DNA of 64,000 bases. It comes from Blasia pusilla. Its lineage: Eukaryota; Marchantiophyta; Marchantiopsida; Blasiales. The DNA is taken from NCBI GenBank assembly GCA_050084515.1, contig CM114271.1:52452001-52516000 (forward strand), given 5' to 3'. Both the position numbers and the translations under genes were made by a program. The notes beneath the pieces are model-generated. The model searched no databases. It was not told the origin of the DNA and worked only from the letters and a program-made list of their open reading frames with translations. This document shows, piece by piece, positions 9,149 through 21,561 of the stretch (its first letter is position 1; every line of letters begins with the position of its first letter).

Positions 9149-10189
9149 TGCATATGTTGGGGGTATGCCTTTGAGCTCGAGAACAGGTTTTTTTTAAAGG
9201 ATGACTTGTATCACAACACGCTTACGTTGCGGTTGCACTGCGGTTCTTGAAACTCTTTGGGCTGATCCTTAGTGCGAAGCAATTTGGAATTTGAGCAACT
9301 AAATAGATGACATGGCTTTTGGGCTCATGGGTGGATAACATTATGCCATGTCCAGAGTTGTCAAAGCATTTGAGAATTATCAAATTCTACAAAGGGAGGA
9401 AAAGTAGGAACCGTAATTATCGTTTTCTCTAGCAAACGAGCTTATCTTTCAGGTAGAGTAGGTGGAGTATTGATGAGTCATGATAAGCCAAATAAGCAAC
9501 TTATGGCTATTGAGGTCATAGTAAGAGAATGCGTGAGCAGTGAACCGAAAAGATTGTAGCTTCAATTTTGTATGTCTTCTTCACAGGAAATATCATAACC
9601 ACAAACCAGGAGCCAGCTAAGTGGCCGTTTCCACCCTTCCTTCCACAATCACAATTTCCTACTCAACGGATGGAGGATGACTTGAACTTAGTTGTCCAAG
9701 TTTAGAATTGGAAGAAGGATTACATAATATGGAAGAGGGATCCAAGCTGATACTTGCGAGGAAGATGGACGGGCCCGACACACCAAAGGTATGAGAACAA
9801 ACAGGAAGTGAGTTCCAAGATGCTAATGCTCATGAACAAAGAGGAAGCAAGTCTCAAGATCGCAACATCAGGACAACAAATATGGTTGTAGATAAATATT
9901 CCCACAATGGAGATGGAAGAACTCAATTCTTAAAGGACGAGTTGGTTAACAAGGAACTCACTGCCAAGCTAGCTGCCAAGGGTGTTGAGAATGACGCATT
10001 GAGGGCGATTAACCAGAGTCAGACTCGGAATTTGGTGTAAATGAAGAGAAAATTAGTTATAATTGGTGCTTGTGAAAGTGGTACAGTTGAACAGGTGGCC
10101 GAGGGTTTTTTCTTTGGTACAACTTGTGAGCAAGTGGAGCGCTCAAAGGAAGCATATATGGCAAGGAACTTGGATACCGAGGAAGCATA
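9149..10189. other. spacer between the unidentified stretch and copy B1
   Basis: No gene is recognised. The part 9650-10180 is purine-rich and reads for short runs (for example a KDELVNKELTAKLAAKG-like piece near 9935) without a family match. It joins gypsy gag sequence abruptly at about 10190, so the 5' end of copy B1 is missing. Confidence 0.4.
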
Positions 10190-10975
10190 AAGGGTCTACA
10201 GGATTTTCAACAATAATTAGGTGAGAGTGTGAGAGAGACATTCACGCGCATGAGGAGACTGATCATTGCTACTTATGGAGTGACAGAGGCACAGTCAGTC
10301 CAATATTGGTACGGGATTCTGGACCGAGAACTATTGAGGAGAGTCCGAGATGCAATACTGATTTACACAGCAAAGCCCACATTGAAGGTGGTCTTCGAGT
10401 TGTCTTAGCGTATTAAGCTCAACATGAGTGAGGAGAAGGTAGTGACCCCTGGATTTTCTCGAGAGTCCACGAATCCAGAAGCGACGGTGATCCCATAGGT
10501 ACCACAGTGAGCACCACTACCACAGGAGCGGGCGAGTGTGCCCAAAGAGCATGGCGGGTATCGCGAGCCTATGAGGCAATGACCCGTATCTACATATGTT
10601 GCCCAACAGGAACCGATGTTGTCTTATTGGACATGTGGAGGGGCCCATAGGCAGAGAGATTGCCCACAACATGGGAGAGGACCATGAGTGCCTCCGATTG
10701 CTCAAGAGCCAGAGAGGATGGTCCTACCACAGTACCAGTGTGACTATTGCCATAGATATGGTCACACTAGGGTAGATGTTTTGACCTTCGTCGAGAGGCA
10801 CGTCCAAAGGTAGGCCGAGGGCCTAGGGGCAGTTGTCTTGGAGGAGGTCAAGGAGTTGTTCCTAGACGTGGTGGTAGAGGACCACCACTTTCCAGAGGAA
10901 ATCGAGCAGGAGCACCAGAGATTGCGCTTCTCTCGCGTATCGATGAGTTGGAGTAGAGGATTGCTGCCATGACAA
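10190..10975 (+). pseudogene. gag: gag remnant of copy B1
   Basis: The gag core is recognisable from the ESVRETFTRMRRL block onward, matching copy A residue for residue in many places, but with stop codons. Two zinc-knuckle remnants follow: WTCGGAHRQRDC at about 10625-10662, which has lost its first Cys, and CDYCHRYGHTR at about 10740-10772, frameshifted before its last Cys. No start codon can be assigned because the 5' end is absent. Confidence 0.75.
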
Positions 10976-11335
10976 TGATGCAGCTCAATGAAGGCACGGA
11001 GCCGCGAGTAGCTAGTATGGCTCCAGCTTCTACCTCTTACTCTGGCCCGAATGAGGATCTCGCTAATATGGGGTTTATGTGTAGTGCATCTTAGGTTGAG
11101 GCTGCTGCGGTGGTGACTCGGGGTGCTACGAGTGCCACTGAGCCATCGAGAGGTGGAGGTGAGATCGACCCACAAGAGGGAACCGATGGGCAACAAGCCA
11201 AGGTTACATAGTCATTCATATTGTCCGAGGCACTACACACACCATCGATGGTGCCTCGACGACCAGCGGTGCCTAAAGGTCAGGCAAGTGCGTCGACGTC
11301 ACAAGGAGTTGGAGTGACAACTCCTATCGGCTCGA

Positions 11336-12190
11336 GTGGAGTATGTGTCGACCATAGTGTTGGAGGTGGCCACCAGAGTGAGCATGTCTCTGCTATTTTC
11401 CGCTATAGAGTTGGTAACGTTGGGAGTTGGACCAGCTGAGGTGTTTCGATTGGCCGCCATGTTGTGTGAGCGTGGAGAGATGACTGCCTCTTGTTCAGAG
11501 GTAGTTGAGAAGGTGTTGGACTTGCCCTTAGAGCAGGTGCTCGAGACGTCCCCCATAGAGTAAAGGCATGCGGCGGCGGAAAAGTTGGTAGATATGCTAG
11601 CTCAACCGGGCATAGAGCGAGCAGTGGTGACACATGGCGTAGTGTTACGGGATAATCGAGTTGGAGTATTTTGCTTGGTTAGTCCGACGGGGGCACTGTA
11701 CCACCCACAGCGCATCTTACTTGATTTGGAAGTGCAACCATTGATGTTAGGGAAGGCCGTGTGTTTAGCGTTGGGGTTACTGGAGGTCGATATTGAGCCT
11801 TGTCCCTTCCCGATACTGACCTCGATTGGGGGCGTGTCATCCACATTGTATATGACTCGACAAGAGATAGTTGTCAGAGTCCAAGCAAACAGTGCTATAT
11901 CCCCTAGGATTCCACCTTGACTTTTGGGAGGAGACTGTTGCTTATCGGCTAGGGTGGCGGTCAAGTGTCGAGTGGATGAGTCGGTTACCCTTGCAGTTTG
12001 CGGGACGAGGTGGTCCATCACGAGATAAGTCTATGACCACGTTGGCAGCTTTCACAGGTAGTGTTAGATGGCCAAGAGAGCTGTTGGAGGGGAATGCACA
12101 TGCGGAGGATATCCTAGTAGAGGATAGTCCCACGGAGAGACATGCCATGGCGGGTGTCTCTTCCCATGTTGGGGAGACCTCTTCACCATA
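11336..12190 (+). pseudogene. protease and downstream linker of copy B1
   Basis: Open pieces 11336-11563, 11585-11920 and 11871-12191 carry the protease. The first lobe has RLVSPTG-like FCLVSPTGA and the strand LLDLEVQPLML, where the D is kept but the S/T-G after it is changed to L-E. A YPLGFHLDFWEETVAYR block matches the second lobe. A TTLAAFTGSVRWPRELLEGNAHAE-type linker then leads to the methyltransferase. It is better preserved than in copy A and helped to place the protease there. Confidence 0.65.
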
Positions 12191-12359
12191 GTGGGGTACG
12201 ACTCGAGAGCTACAAAGGAGTGCCAATGACCTTATGAGGCAGACGTGGAGTCATGCTTTTATCCTGGAGCAGTGAGAGTCAGGTAACGATTGGGCACATG
12301 GAGTGGAGACGTTGATACCACTGGATACCACACTTGTTGTGTGGCAGTGTTCGGAGGAG

Positions 12360-12955
12360 GGTGTTAGGTCTCTTCAGAGGGATTAGCACCGGATTGGTTG
12401 TGGTATTGCAGGCTGACATATGGGTGCATTAGTACCTTTATGTGGAGAGAGATGAGACCATGCGGCGAGTATTATTACGTCATGTGGCGAGATTGGTCTA
12501 GAGGTATCCTTAGTTGTTTCCGGTATGTGCAGTACACGGGTATCAGCATACACTACATGCCGACATCTCTTTGGTGGGGGCGCATGATCTGGATAGAGTT
12601 AGCACCAATCATTTGGTGATTGTTGGATGGTCATGTGAGGATAATTCATCAATTGGCCAAGGGTTTGGATTGCAGGATTCAAGGTCATGGATGTTTTGGG
12701 AGATGCTACGAGTAGTGCGACACTTGCACGAGAGTTAGACATGTTCTCCGACATACATTATGTAGAACGTGCCGTTGTTGGGAGACACTCATGCACGTGT
12801 GATGACGAGTATGCATTAGGTCACGTCCTGGTAAGGACCTTCTGTGTTGTTAGATGCAGCGAGAGTTGGCTCACGTGCCCATCGTCCACGTCTGTGGTGG
12901 ACGAACCTGATAGCATAAGAGGTACTAAGTTGAGCATACGATGGAGTTCAGAGCC
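12360..12955 (+). pseudogene. truncated DNA methyltransferase of copy B1
   Basis: Motif I is decayed but recognisable (GISTGL follows a mutated DLFGG at about 12363-12392). YLYVERDE follows, then LHADISLVGAHDLDRV and LVIVGWSCEDNSS, where the catalytic Cys of motif IV is kept although the Pro before it is Ser. GQGFGLQDSRSWMFWEMLRVVRHL then matches copy A. Motif VIII is frameshifted. The C-terminal half is deleted: sequence jumps directly into RT at about 12955. This second copy confirms that the DNMT belongs to the element and is not a chance insertion in copy A. Confidence 0.8.
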
Positions 12956-13545
12956 TACTCCTGAAGAGATCTTTGATGCGGTAGGGAATGCAAAGATCAT
13001 CGGTACTTTAAAACTCTATGTTGACTATCATCAGCTTCCTATCAGGTTGGAGGACAGGGAAAAGACAACATTCTGGGGGATAGATCGGTTCGAGAGAGTT
13101 TTTTTGTATCAGTGGCGATTCTTACCATTTGGGTTGAAGAAAGCGCATGCGGAGTTTCAGAGAGTGATGGATAGGATTATGGCTGGCTTGGATTTTGTAT
13201 GATGTTACATAGATGATATTCTTATCTTCAATTCCATGGTTGAGGAGCATGAGCGACACTTGGAGGAGGTGTTTCGGCGATTGCAGTTACATGGACTGAA
13301 GTTATATCCATGCAAGTGTAGATTCTTTCAAGAGCAGATTGAGTACTTGGGATACACCATATACCTGAGTGGGTTAGGTGTTCAGCAGACGAAGGTGGAG
13401 GCTATTGCGCACATTCCACGCCCTACAGATGTGAGTCGAGTCCGAGCGTTTCTAGAATTAGAAAACTTCTATCAACGGTATATCAAGGGTTTTAGTGCGA
13501 TCGCGAAGTCTTTGACCTTGTTGACGAGACTTGATGAGGTTTCAA
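12956..13545 (+). pseudogene. pol: reverse transcriptase remnant of copy B1
   Basis: Starts within RT at PTPEEIFDAVGNAKII and keeps a correct YIDD box at 13206-13217, preceded by a TGA at 13200-13202. It continues through EEHERHLEEVFRRLQLHGLKL and SRVRAFLELENFYQRY, then jumps into integrase at about 13545 without RNase H. It is useful because it shows that the NIDG of copy A is a mutation of an ancestral YIDD. Confidence 0.88.
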
Positions 13546-14548
13546 TGTGGGGATGGGTTTGGGAGGATGGCAGAGTATGCGTAGTGCCGCATCATTTGCA
13601 GAGAGCACGACTAGTGCAGCATGCCCACGAGGAGTTGGGTCACTTTGGGGTGAATCAGACATATAGCTTGCTCCAGATTCAGTATTGGGGGCGAGGCATG
13701 TAGATGACGTTCAGCAATTTGTTGCCAGGTGCATGGTGTGTGATTGGGTTCGAGCATCGTTCAATGCTCCGACTTCACAGTTGCATCCATTAACTTATGC
13801 CTTCCTTGAAAGAGTACCTTATGCCTTCCTTGAAAGAGTGCTGAGTCATTCTGGCCCACCGGCTGAGGTGTTGACAGACCAAGGTATCGAGTTTCACGGT
13901 GAGTTCCAGGCCTTGTGTGATTAGGCGTTGATCGACCACCGCACGACTTCGCGAGATCATCCCGAGGCGGATGGATTAGCGGAGAGAGTTGTGTAGACGA
14001 TGAAGAGGGGTTTACGCAAGTATGGCTTGCTGAGAGGTCACATAGGAGATTGAGACCTCTAGTTGCCCTGGTTGGCGATGGGATACAGATTCAGTAGGCA
14101 TGCATCCTTAGCGTATTTCTCATCGTACTTGCTACTTTATGGCTGACAGTGAGATTTACCTACGGCCATTCGTCGAGATGCTGGTGAGGTGCTAGACCTT
14201 GATGACCCAGATGTATGGATGCGAGCATGTTCTCAGAGGGCTGAGTTGTTTCGGATAGTGATGCGCATGGCGTTTGAGAACTTGGCAATTACGCAACATC
14301 GGGATACGTTGAAGTATGCGACTATTCGGGGTGGTGGTTATCGACCGACTATCCGGAGGTTTCATTCGGGAGATTATGTCTACTTGCAGCAGATGGCATC
14401 GACCAGGTTGGATGTGACTGCAGGGCGCACTATCCTGAGAGTGCATGACGTTTTGCCATCCAGTGTTCTCTTGCTGGAGGGATGGTATGGAAGGACCATG
14501 TGCATAATTTTGCACCATGTCACCTTCCTAACATTGATGGTACAGTAG
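13546..14548 (+). pseudogene. integrase remnant of copy B1
   Basis: Contains the HHCC-type block (HAHEELGHFGVNQTYSLL, then CMVCDWVRASF with both Cys kept), a shortened core with a local 24-bp direct duplication at about 13795-13840, the TDQG segment, and an EADGLAERV segment. After frameshifts, 14189-14548 encodes the C-terminal part (LDLDDPDVW, MRMAFENLAITQHRDTL, GGGYRPTIRRFHSGDYVYLQQ), which is the clearest version of this part in the window. Stops and the core deletion make it inactive. Confidence 0.85.
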
Positions 14549-14569
14549 ATCCCTGCTTAGCAGTAGTTC

Positions 14570-14723
14570 CTCCAGGCTTGCGTTGTATGTTGTGTGGTTC
14601 TACCCATGGTGCGGCCACGATGCTAGTCTATGATGGATGTTCGAGAGGTTGGCATATGGCATGTCTGACGCCACCTCTCACTAGGGTTCCTCAAGGATGA
14701 TGGATGTATCCCATATGTACATA
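14570..14723 (+). pseudogene. PHD finger of copy B1
   Basis: The ligand series CMLC, (Y)DGC, WHMAC, then a decayed YPIC is readable in the frame of 14482-14700, followed by a stop. The second pair has lost its first Cys (Tyr in its place), and the Trp before the last pair follows a stop at 14698-14700. It sits directly after the integrase C-terminus as in copy A. Confidence 0.75.
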
Positions 14724-14912
14724 GAGGAGATACTAGGTAGGTTTCGATTCTGAATTTTTCTGTGATATGGATGACAGGAAGGCGACTAACGATGCGGCCA
14801 CACCAGCACCCGGCCTTTCTGCTCTTAGCGTCATAGAGATATATGTCCTGGTAGGTAGGGATAAAGGGCTATCTGGAGTTAGAGGGACCTAACCACCAGC
14901 TAGGGGGGCGAT

Positions 14913-15275
<363 letters not shown>

Positions 15276-16850
15276 CTTATCACTGATCATCAGCCGTTGA
15301 GGTGGTTGATGGAGTCTGACAAGCTTACGTGAAAGCTTGCCAAGTGGGCTCTATTACTACAGGAGTATGAGCTTGAGGTGGTTCATAGGCTAGGTAAGCT
15401 AAACCAAGATGCGGATGGGTTGAGTCGTAACCCATGTCTGAGTCAGAGAGATGACATAGGAGCTCGATGGCATGGAGAGAGTGATGAGGAGATGGTGCCC
15501 GGTTGGCATGCATCTTCCTATCTTTGTTGGTTGTCTATGGCAGGTCAGCCACAGTTGGTGACTCCACTAGTGGGGTCGGATGATGAGTCTTTGCATCTTG
15601 ATGTCAGTGAGGAGGCGACAAGTGGTCGTGATATCCATGACAACGTGGAGGAGGTGGACGTCTTGCGTATTGGCGTACTGGCGTACTGGCATCATAGCGA
15701 GCACAATGAGTGCTAGGGAGCGGGATCAGATCCTACAGAGAGCCAAGAGGTTCACGTGGGAGGGGACTTACATTTTGCGAGTATGGGGAGATAGTAGGAT
15801 ATGAGTGGTACCTCATCCTTCCCAGCGAGCACGTGTAGTGCGACATGCCTGTGAGGAGTTGGGGCATTTTGGAGTAAATCGTACTTACAGCTTACTCTAG
15901 GTTCAGTATTGGTGGTGCGGCATGCATACTGGGGTACAACAGTTTGTGGCTAGATGTATGGGATATGATAGAGTGCGAGCATCCTTCAATGCTCCCACTC
16001 CGTAGTTACATCCCTTGCCAATTATGGGTTTAGTTTATCGGTGGAGTTTAGACTTTGCGGGACCTTTGCCATTGATGGGGCGTCATCACAGATGCGTGTT
16101 GGTCATGGTGGAGCATTTCTCCAAGTGGATAGAGTTGGTGGCACTACCAAACAATCACAGAAATTATGAAATTAGGACATTTAAGAATCTAGGTCGGAAA
16201 ATAATCAAAACCGGAGACATTACACGCTGCAAACTCTAAAGTTAAGTCGAAGCTTGGCTCGAGGGAACACCTTATGCGTTTCTAGATCGTGTGCTTAGTC
16301 ACTTTGGTGCACTGGCCGGGGTGTTGATTGACCAGGGTATCGATTTCAAGGGAGAGATTCAAGCCTTGTGTGATCAGGCGTTGATACATCACCGCACCAC
16401 GTCCAGAGATCAATCCAAGGCGGATGGATTGGCGGAGAGATTAGAACATACGGTGAAGAGAGGATTGCGCAAGTGTGGCTTGTAGCGAGGAAAATTGAGG
16501 GAGTGGGACCTACAATTGCCATGGTTGGCTATGGATTATCGCTTTAGTTGGTAGGTATCCTTGGCATCATTTTCACCGTAATTTTTTCTCTTTGGGAGAG
16601 AGCCAAATTTACATGCAGCTATTTGACGTGACATGGTAGAGGTGTTAGATCTTGATGATCCAGATGTGTGGGTAAAAGCATGTTCTCAGAGGGTGGAGAT
16701 TTCTCGTAGAGTTATGCCTATAGCCTTTGAGAACTTAGCTATTGCTCAACATAGAGATACATTGAGGTATGCGACCATTCATGGAGGAGGTTATCGTCCA
16801 AGGATTAGGAGGTTTGATCCTAGAGATTACGTGTATTTATAGTAGGCGGC
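15276..16850 (+). pseudogene. pol: RNase H and integrase remnant of copy B2
   Basis: RNase H is partial. The linker 15378-15716 matches copy A nearly codon for codon. The integrase core is split by an insertion of about 110 bp after VALPNN (about 16155-16262) whose sequence is unlike the element; downstream the core resumes with YAFLDRVLSHFGA-like sequence and LIDQGIDF. The C-terminal blocks LDLDDPDVW and MPIAFENLAIAQHRDTLRYATIHGGGYRP follow. Several stops. Confidence 0.82.
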
Positions 16851-17029
16851 ATCCACGGCGCTAAATGTCACTACAAGGCGTACAATCCTATGTGTGCGCG
16901 AGGTATTACCAACCGGAGTCCTCATGTTGGAGGGACAGAATGGTGTGGTTTGGAAGGATCATGTGCACAACTATGCGCCATGTCATCTTCCGAACGTGGA
17001 CGAGACATTGGATCTGAGCTTAACAGTAG

Positions 17030-17185
17030 TACCTGCAGGCTTGAGGTGTATGTTGTGCGGATCTGCAAGGTGTGCAACCACCATGTTAGTATATGATGGT
17101 TGTTCTCGAGGGCGGCATATGTCATGTCTGACCCCCCCTTGATGTAGTTCCCACGGGACGATGGATGTGTCCAAGATGTGCATAG
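17030..17185 (+). pseudogene. PHD finger of copy B2
   Basis: Reads RCMLCGSARC..., YDGCSRGRHMSCLTPP and then, after a single-base loss in the C-run, a decayed last Cys pair. Third instance of the domain in the same position. Confidence 0.75.
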
Positions 17186-17263
17186 GGTAGTAGGTCATGT
17201 CAGGGAGATGTGATATTTTCTATCTGGAGTTAGGGGGATCCAACTGCCAGCTAGGGGGGCCAT

Positions 17264-17998
17264 TGGGTGATCTCCATGTATATGCATGAGTTGATTTCTT
17301 TACATGTGTGGATCTACCCGTATGTGGGGAAGATCATTGCTGTGTGGTGTGGATATGACGAACGATGTATATTGTGTAGTGATGTGTATGCGCACGACAG
17401 CTGTCACATTTGAGTAGCTAATAGGACGAGATCTATCGTGGATAGGGAATAAGAGCCAACATGTGTTAGATGAGGTTGAGGATAGGTTCGATGTGTCAAG
17501 AACGTCGTTTCTGACAACTTTCCTGTTGAGGTCTTTTATAGTCGGGTGACTTGTTGAGCAGGTCACTTGCCCATGGTAACCTATGCGTGGAAGTTATAAA
17601 GAGGATAGCTATTCTTAGGATAAGAGCCTTTTGCCTCTTCCCAACCCTATATAAGGGAGGAAGATGGCTTTCCCAAGCCATCTTTCTCATATTGAGCCTT
17701 AAGAGCGCCTCTCTTGCATAGACGTGTGTGGATGTGTAGGAGTGAGGGTGCTAGTGTCCGGATTCCCTCATGGCAGAGGATGGACGTGGTTAGATATTTC
17801 GATGTAGATTCATGAGTGGAGTTTTAGGCCGGGTGAGCCGTTTCTACTACTCTTGATTTTGTTGGGTGATCTCCATATATATGTATGAGTTGATTTCTGG
17901 ATACGTGTGGATCTACCCGTATGTGGGGAAGATTGGTGTTGTGTGGTGTGGATGTAATCACGGATGTATGTTGTGTAGCGATGTGTATACACACGACA
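17264..17998 (+). repeat. 3' LTR of gypsy copy B2
   Basis: About 735 bp, from TGGGTGATC after the polypurine tract to CACACGACA. It has a TATA box near 17648-17655, a perfect hairpin at 17661-17684, and terminal direct repeats (17264-17402 and 17863-17998). It abuts the Helitron helicase remnant, suggesting that B2 inserted into a Helitron. Confidence 0.82.
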
Positions 17999-18029
17999 CT
18001 TTGGACTTATAACATGTTGTGCACATTCA

Positions 18030-19210
18030 ATTGCAGAAAACTGGAATTCCTGATCTTCCCCGTGATCCTTCCATCATTAATAACGCTTTATTAAAACTGC
18101 ATTATTAACTGCAAGATCAGGGAAAGTCATTGTCTAATTTTCCAAACATGCCCCCAAGCCAATTTTAGGATAATTCAATCACACTCATAATAAGAGGAAA
18201 AAGAGTTATTATATGATCAAGAAATCAAATGCGTGGAATTAGGAGAATCAAGTTCGAATGAAGGACGACGTGCTATTTGGGATGCTATACATGATGAACT
18301 TCATAATATCTCTATGGATGCTCCAATATCTACCAAATTTGTTTTCATTGATAGATTGAGTGGAACAGGAAAGACGTTCTTATACAATCTTCTTCTTGCA
18401 AGTGCTAGAAGAAGTGGAGGTATAACTTTGGCTGTTGCATCATCTGGAATAGCTGCTCCTATATTAGATGGAGGTCGCATAGCATATTCATGCTTCAAGA
18501 TTCATCTAAATCTTGATGAGTTCTCTACTTGAAAGTAATTGCTTGGTATTAAAATTGATGCTTTTATTTATGAAAACTTCCTTTCTTTAGGGAGAAGTGC
18601 TACTTTTTTTTTCATCATGTCATATGAAGCTTTTTATTTAATAGTGATGATGCGCGGTTAATCTAATGTGCTATGCTTAGTATATGGGACGAGACACCTA
18701 TGATTCATCGTCATGCATTTGAGGCAGTGAATTATACCTTACAAGATATTGTGGGAGTGATCTCTAATGATTCGAGGCATATACCATTTGGCGGGAAGCT
18801 CATAATATTTGGTGGCAATTTTCGCCAAGTCTTATCCGTTGTTCGTCGTGGGGACCGCCCTAAATTATCCAAGCCACTATAAAGAGATCAATTTTATAGT
18901 CTCATATGAAGGTGATGAAGTTAATTACAAATATGAGAGTTCGTAGGTTGGAATGTCATATGCGTGTTCACCAACAAGCTTTTGCTAATTGGTTATTAGA
19001 GATGGGAGAGGGTCATGTGGCTTTGCAGATTGACTTGGGAGATGATTTTATTCAATTGCCACATGAAATGGTTTGTCATTGTAATAAGATAAGAGATCTT
19101 ATTGATACTATAGATGGAAATCATCCTCAATTATTTCATGACATCATGTTTAGAGATACAACTATTTTGATACTAAGAAATAGAGATGTCGATGACATAA
19201 ATGCGTAAGT
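18030..19210 (+). pseudogene. Helitron PIF1-like helicase remnant
   Basis: In several frames the region reads as the helicase half of a plant Helitron Rep-helicase. A leader like LQDQGKSLSNFPNMPP (about 18100) is followed by Walker A GTGKTFLYNLLLASAR (18362-18409), AVASSGIAAPILDGGR, WDETPMIHRHAFEAVNYTL (18685-18741, Walker B-type), GGNFRQVLSVVRRG (about 18810), and MKVMKLITNMRV, FANWLLEMGEG, RDTTILILRNRDVDDINA (18906-19208). The 3' motifs V-VI and the Rep half are missing. Such helicases act in rolling-circle transposition. Stops at 18530 and 18880 and small insertions mark it as dead. Confidence 0.82.
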
Positions 19211-19439
19211 CATATCTCAATTTCACGGACAGGAAATGATAAATTTCTATTAATGTAAATATTTTTTATGATTCTTATTGGTGACTTTGTTCAGGATGAT
19301 AACGAATGTATGTATATTGTGTACATGAGCGTATTTACCTAAGTGTTGACTATATTCCAAATTAAATGAGGGGATGAAATGAATGAAATGATTCTATTAT
19401 GAGGAAGCCGATGTTTGAAAATAAACCCATGTGATGGGA
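19211..19439. other. AT-rich spacer, nothing recognised
   Basis: Short AT-rich stretch between the Helitron remnant and the antisense copia remnant. No gene or repeat recognised. Confidence 0.5.
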
Positions 19440-19990
19440 TTAAGGGGAGGAAGAAATTTATTTCTTTGTAATGAAATTGAGAAAATCAAAATTCTTTCTC
19501 AATGGAGCACACTAAAATATTCTTTAAAATTCATCTGAATGTGTCAAAACAAGGGTTTGTTTGGTGATTATATAATCTCATATGTCAAAGTAATTATGTT
19601 ATCGACACATTGTTTTGTAATAGTCAAATAAGACCAAATTCTACATCATACCATCGATAGGTTTGGATTGTATATCTCGTCACCATGGTAAAGTTTAACT
19701 TCACATTTAAGCCAAATGGTAAAATGATAGGTTTGTCATTTTGAATGTCGAATTCATCCATAGTTTTGGACCCTAACAAGTTTACCAAAAATATAGTAAT
19801 GTTGAAGTAGTAGTGTATCTCTTTCATCTTTTATAAATCAAATAAATTCTTGAACTCATTCAAGTCTTTTAACTCAAATTTTGTTTGCGATTGCACTATG
19901 ATGTCTTCTATTAGTTACTCTCTCCAACTAGTCACAATCAAATCATTGACATGGATGATCATTAAAATTATATATCATTTAACTTTCTTT
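19440..19990 (-). pseudogene. antisense Ty1/copia RT-RNase H remnant
   Basis: Read on the minus strand from about 19990 there is a VNDLIVTS segment (from a YVDDLIVTG type), then KFELKDLNEFKNL, then after decay LLGSKTMDEFD and a GLNVKL block, as in the stretch between copia RT and RNase H. Identity is visible only in short runs and the frame breaks often, so the assignment is tentative. Confidence 0.5.
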
Positions 19991-20049
19991 TAATAGAATG
20001 AAGAATGTAAATGAGATATATTTCAAATCAAGCAACCTTAGGTCTCCTT

Positions 20050-20930
20050 AATTTGGGTTTCGAGGCACCCCTCAAGCTCAATCATCATGAAGGGAATCAA
20101 ATACCAACCAAACTCCTTACTCCCCAACACAATCGAGTCACTCAATACTTGGGATAGACTTCTTTGATAGTCCAAAGATTTGAAACCGCACTAGTGAATG
20201 TGGCGGTCCTCAATACCCACTAAACCCTCAAATGAGTATTTAATCAAAATTCAATACTTGAGCCTCATGTTAAGGTCTAAGAGGAGGGTCTTAAATTGGA
20301 CTGCCTAGATTAGTTTGGAGTTAAAATCCCAGTATGAACCTCTCATTTTATCTTTTGCCCTTAGTTCAACCCTCATGGTTTCCAAGATGGGATTCAAGCT
20401 TAAAATTTCCATAGAGATCCTCCCTTTTATATATAGTTCTAGAGATACTTGGAGCTTCTTTCACTCAAAGAATCCTTTGGGGTTGCTTTTGTGACCCTCA
20501 ACCTAAACTATTATTTGGACAATTTTGAATATGTTTCAAAAGTTATACTAATATATTTGTATGAACATTTGGTGTGTTGGAACCGGATCCTTACAAGCTT
20601 TCTAATGCCACTTTATTTATCTTAGACATACTCGCCATAACCTCATATGTGGAGAGCCACCAAACCTTAATAAGATCAAGCTAAGTTGGAACCTCCTTGG
20701 AATCTAACTCTTGTGGGACTTAAGATCTTCTAAAGTTTCCATCCGGCATTTGGTCATGTTCTTGCGAGTCATAACCACTATCATTCAAGATGCTCATTTA
20801 AATTCATAACTTGCTTCAAGAACTCGTGTCTCACTTTGAAGACTCCAAATCGTTGTCATCTTAATATGAGCCCACTAGAGTTATGATATTCCACATTGGC
20901 TCATGTTTGGTATTTAGTACTAACATCTGA
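20050..20930 (+). repeat. LTR-family R copy 1 (plus orientation)
   Basis: Matches by eye the solo LTR at 41671-42669 and the copy at 49457-50435 along most of its length: the GATAGACTTCTTTGATAGTC block, TTTATATATAGTTCTAGAG promoter-like block, GACCCTCAACC block, and the terminal GAGCCCACTAGAGTTATG block. Both ends are decayed. It is CpG-poor compared with 41671-42669. No coding capacity. Confidence 0.7.
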
Positions 20931-20938
20931 TTTTTTTT

Positions 20939-21560
20939 GCGACACTCAGAACCAAACATGCACCAACATAAAACATTGGAACTCTAGTGGGTTGATAAGG
21001 ATGGAAACGCATTGTCATCTCACTAGCAGGATATGAGTTGTAAAAGCGAGACGTGAGCCTCAACGAGCATCTCAAATGATGACGATTGTGACCCATAAGA
21101 CCATGACTCAAAGCATGATGGAAATTAAAATTTTTTAAATCCCACAAGAGTTAGACTTTAAGGAGGCTACAACCTAGCTTAGAATGTGATCGAGCATTTG
21201 GTGCTTTACACATTTTAGTTCATATAAGCTAGACCAAAGATGGGTTTGGCATGAAGAGCATGTTCCAATGCACTAAAGATCAAGATAAACACACAAGTAA
21301 AAGTTTTGAAATGACTCATACTTATCAAAATAATAGTTTGGGTTGAGAGCCACAAGGAGCAATCCAAGAGGGATTATTTGGATGAAAGAGGGATGAATTT
21401 CTCTAGAATTATATGTAAGGGGGAGGATCTCCAAGAGAGTCTAGAACTTGAATCCCACCTTGGAAACCAAGAGGGTTGAACCACGAGGACATTAGATGGA
21501 TTGAGAGGTTGACATTAAGGTTTTCACACCAATATAAGTTTAGGTAGTCCAATTTTGGAT
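20939..21560 (-). repeat. LTR-family R copy 2 (minus orientation)
   Basis: The reverse complement carries the same LTR end (CAACCCACTAGAGTTCC... to TGTCGCA) and runs back through the TCTAGAG and GGTTTCCAAGGTGGG blocks to about 21560, where it stops part-way. It sits head to head with copy 1, only a few bases apart, forming a large imperfect inverted repeat. Confidence 0.65.
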
Positions 21561-21561
21561 C

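Larger units (their letters stand above)
15276..17998 (+). mobile_element. gypsy copy B2, 3' half: RNase H, integrase, PHD finger, LTR
   Basis: Starts in RNase H (LITDH-type sequence at 15276) immediately after the B1 LTR, then the GKLNQDADGLSRNP linker (15378-15716), integrase zinc domain and core (about 15800-16500, with a 110-bp AT-rich insertion at about 16155-16262), C-terminus (16633-16842), PHD finger, polypurine tract and LTR. It is close to copy A and different from B1, so it is the older host of the B1 insertion. Its 5' part should lie upstream of B1 but is not present in the window. Confidence 0.87.

Noticed and set aside
17403-17998. Shorter LTR of B2 starting TGTCACATT after the first terminal repeat
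   Set aside because: It would be preceded by no polypurine tract, while TGGGTGATC at 17264 follows one directly and copy A agrees.
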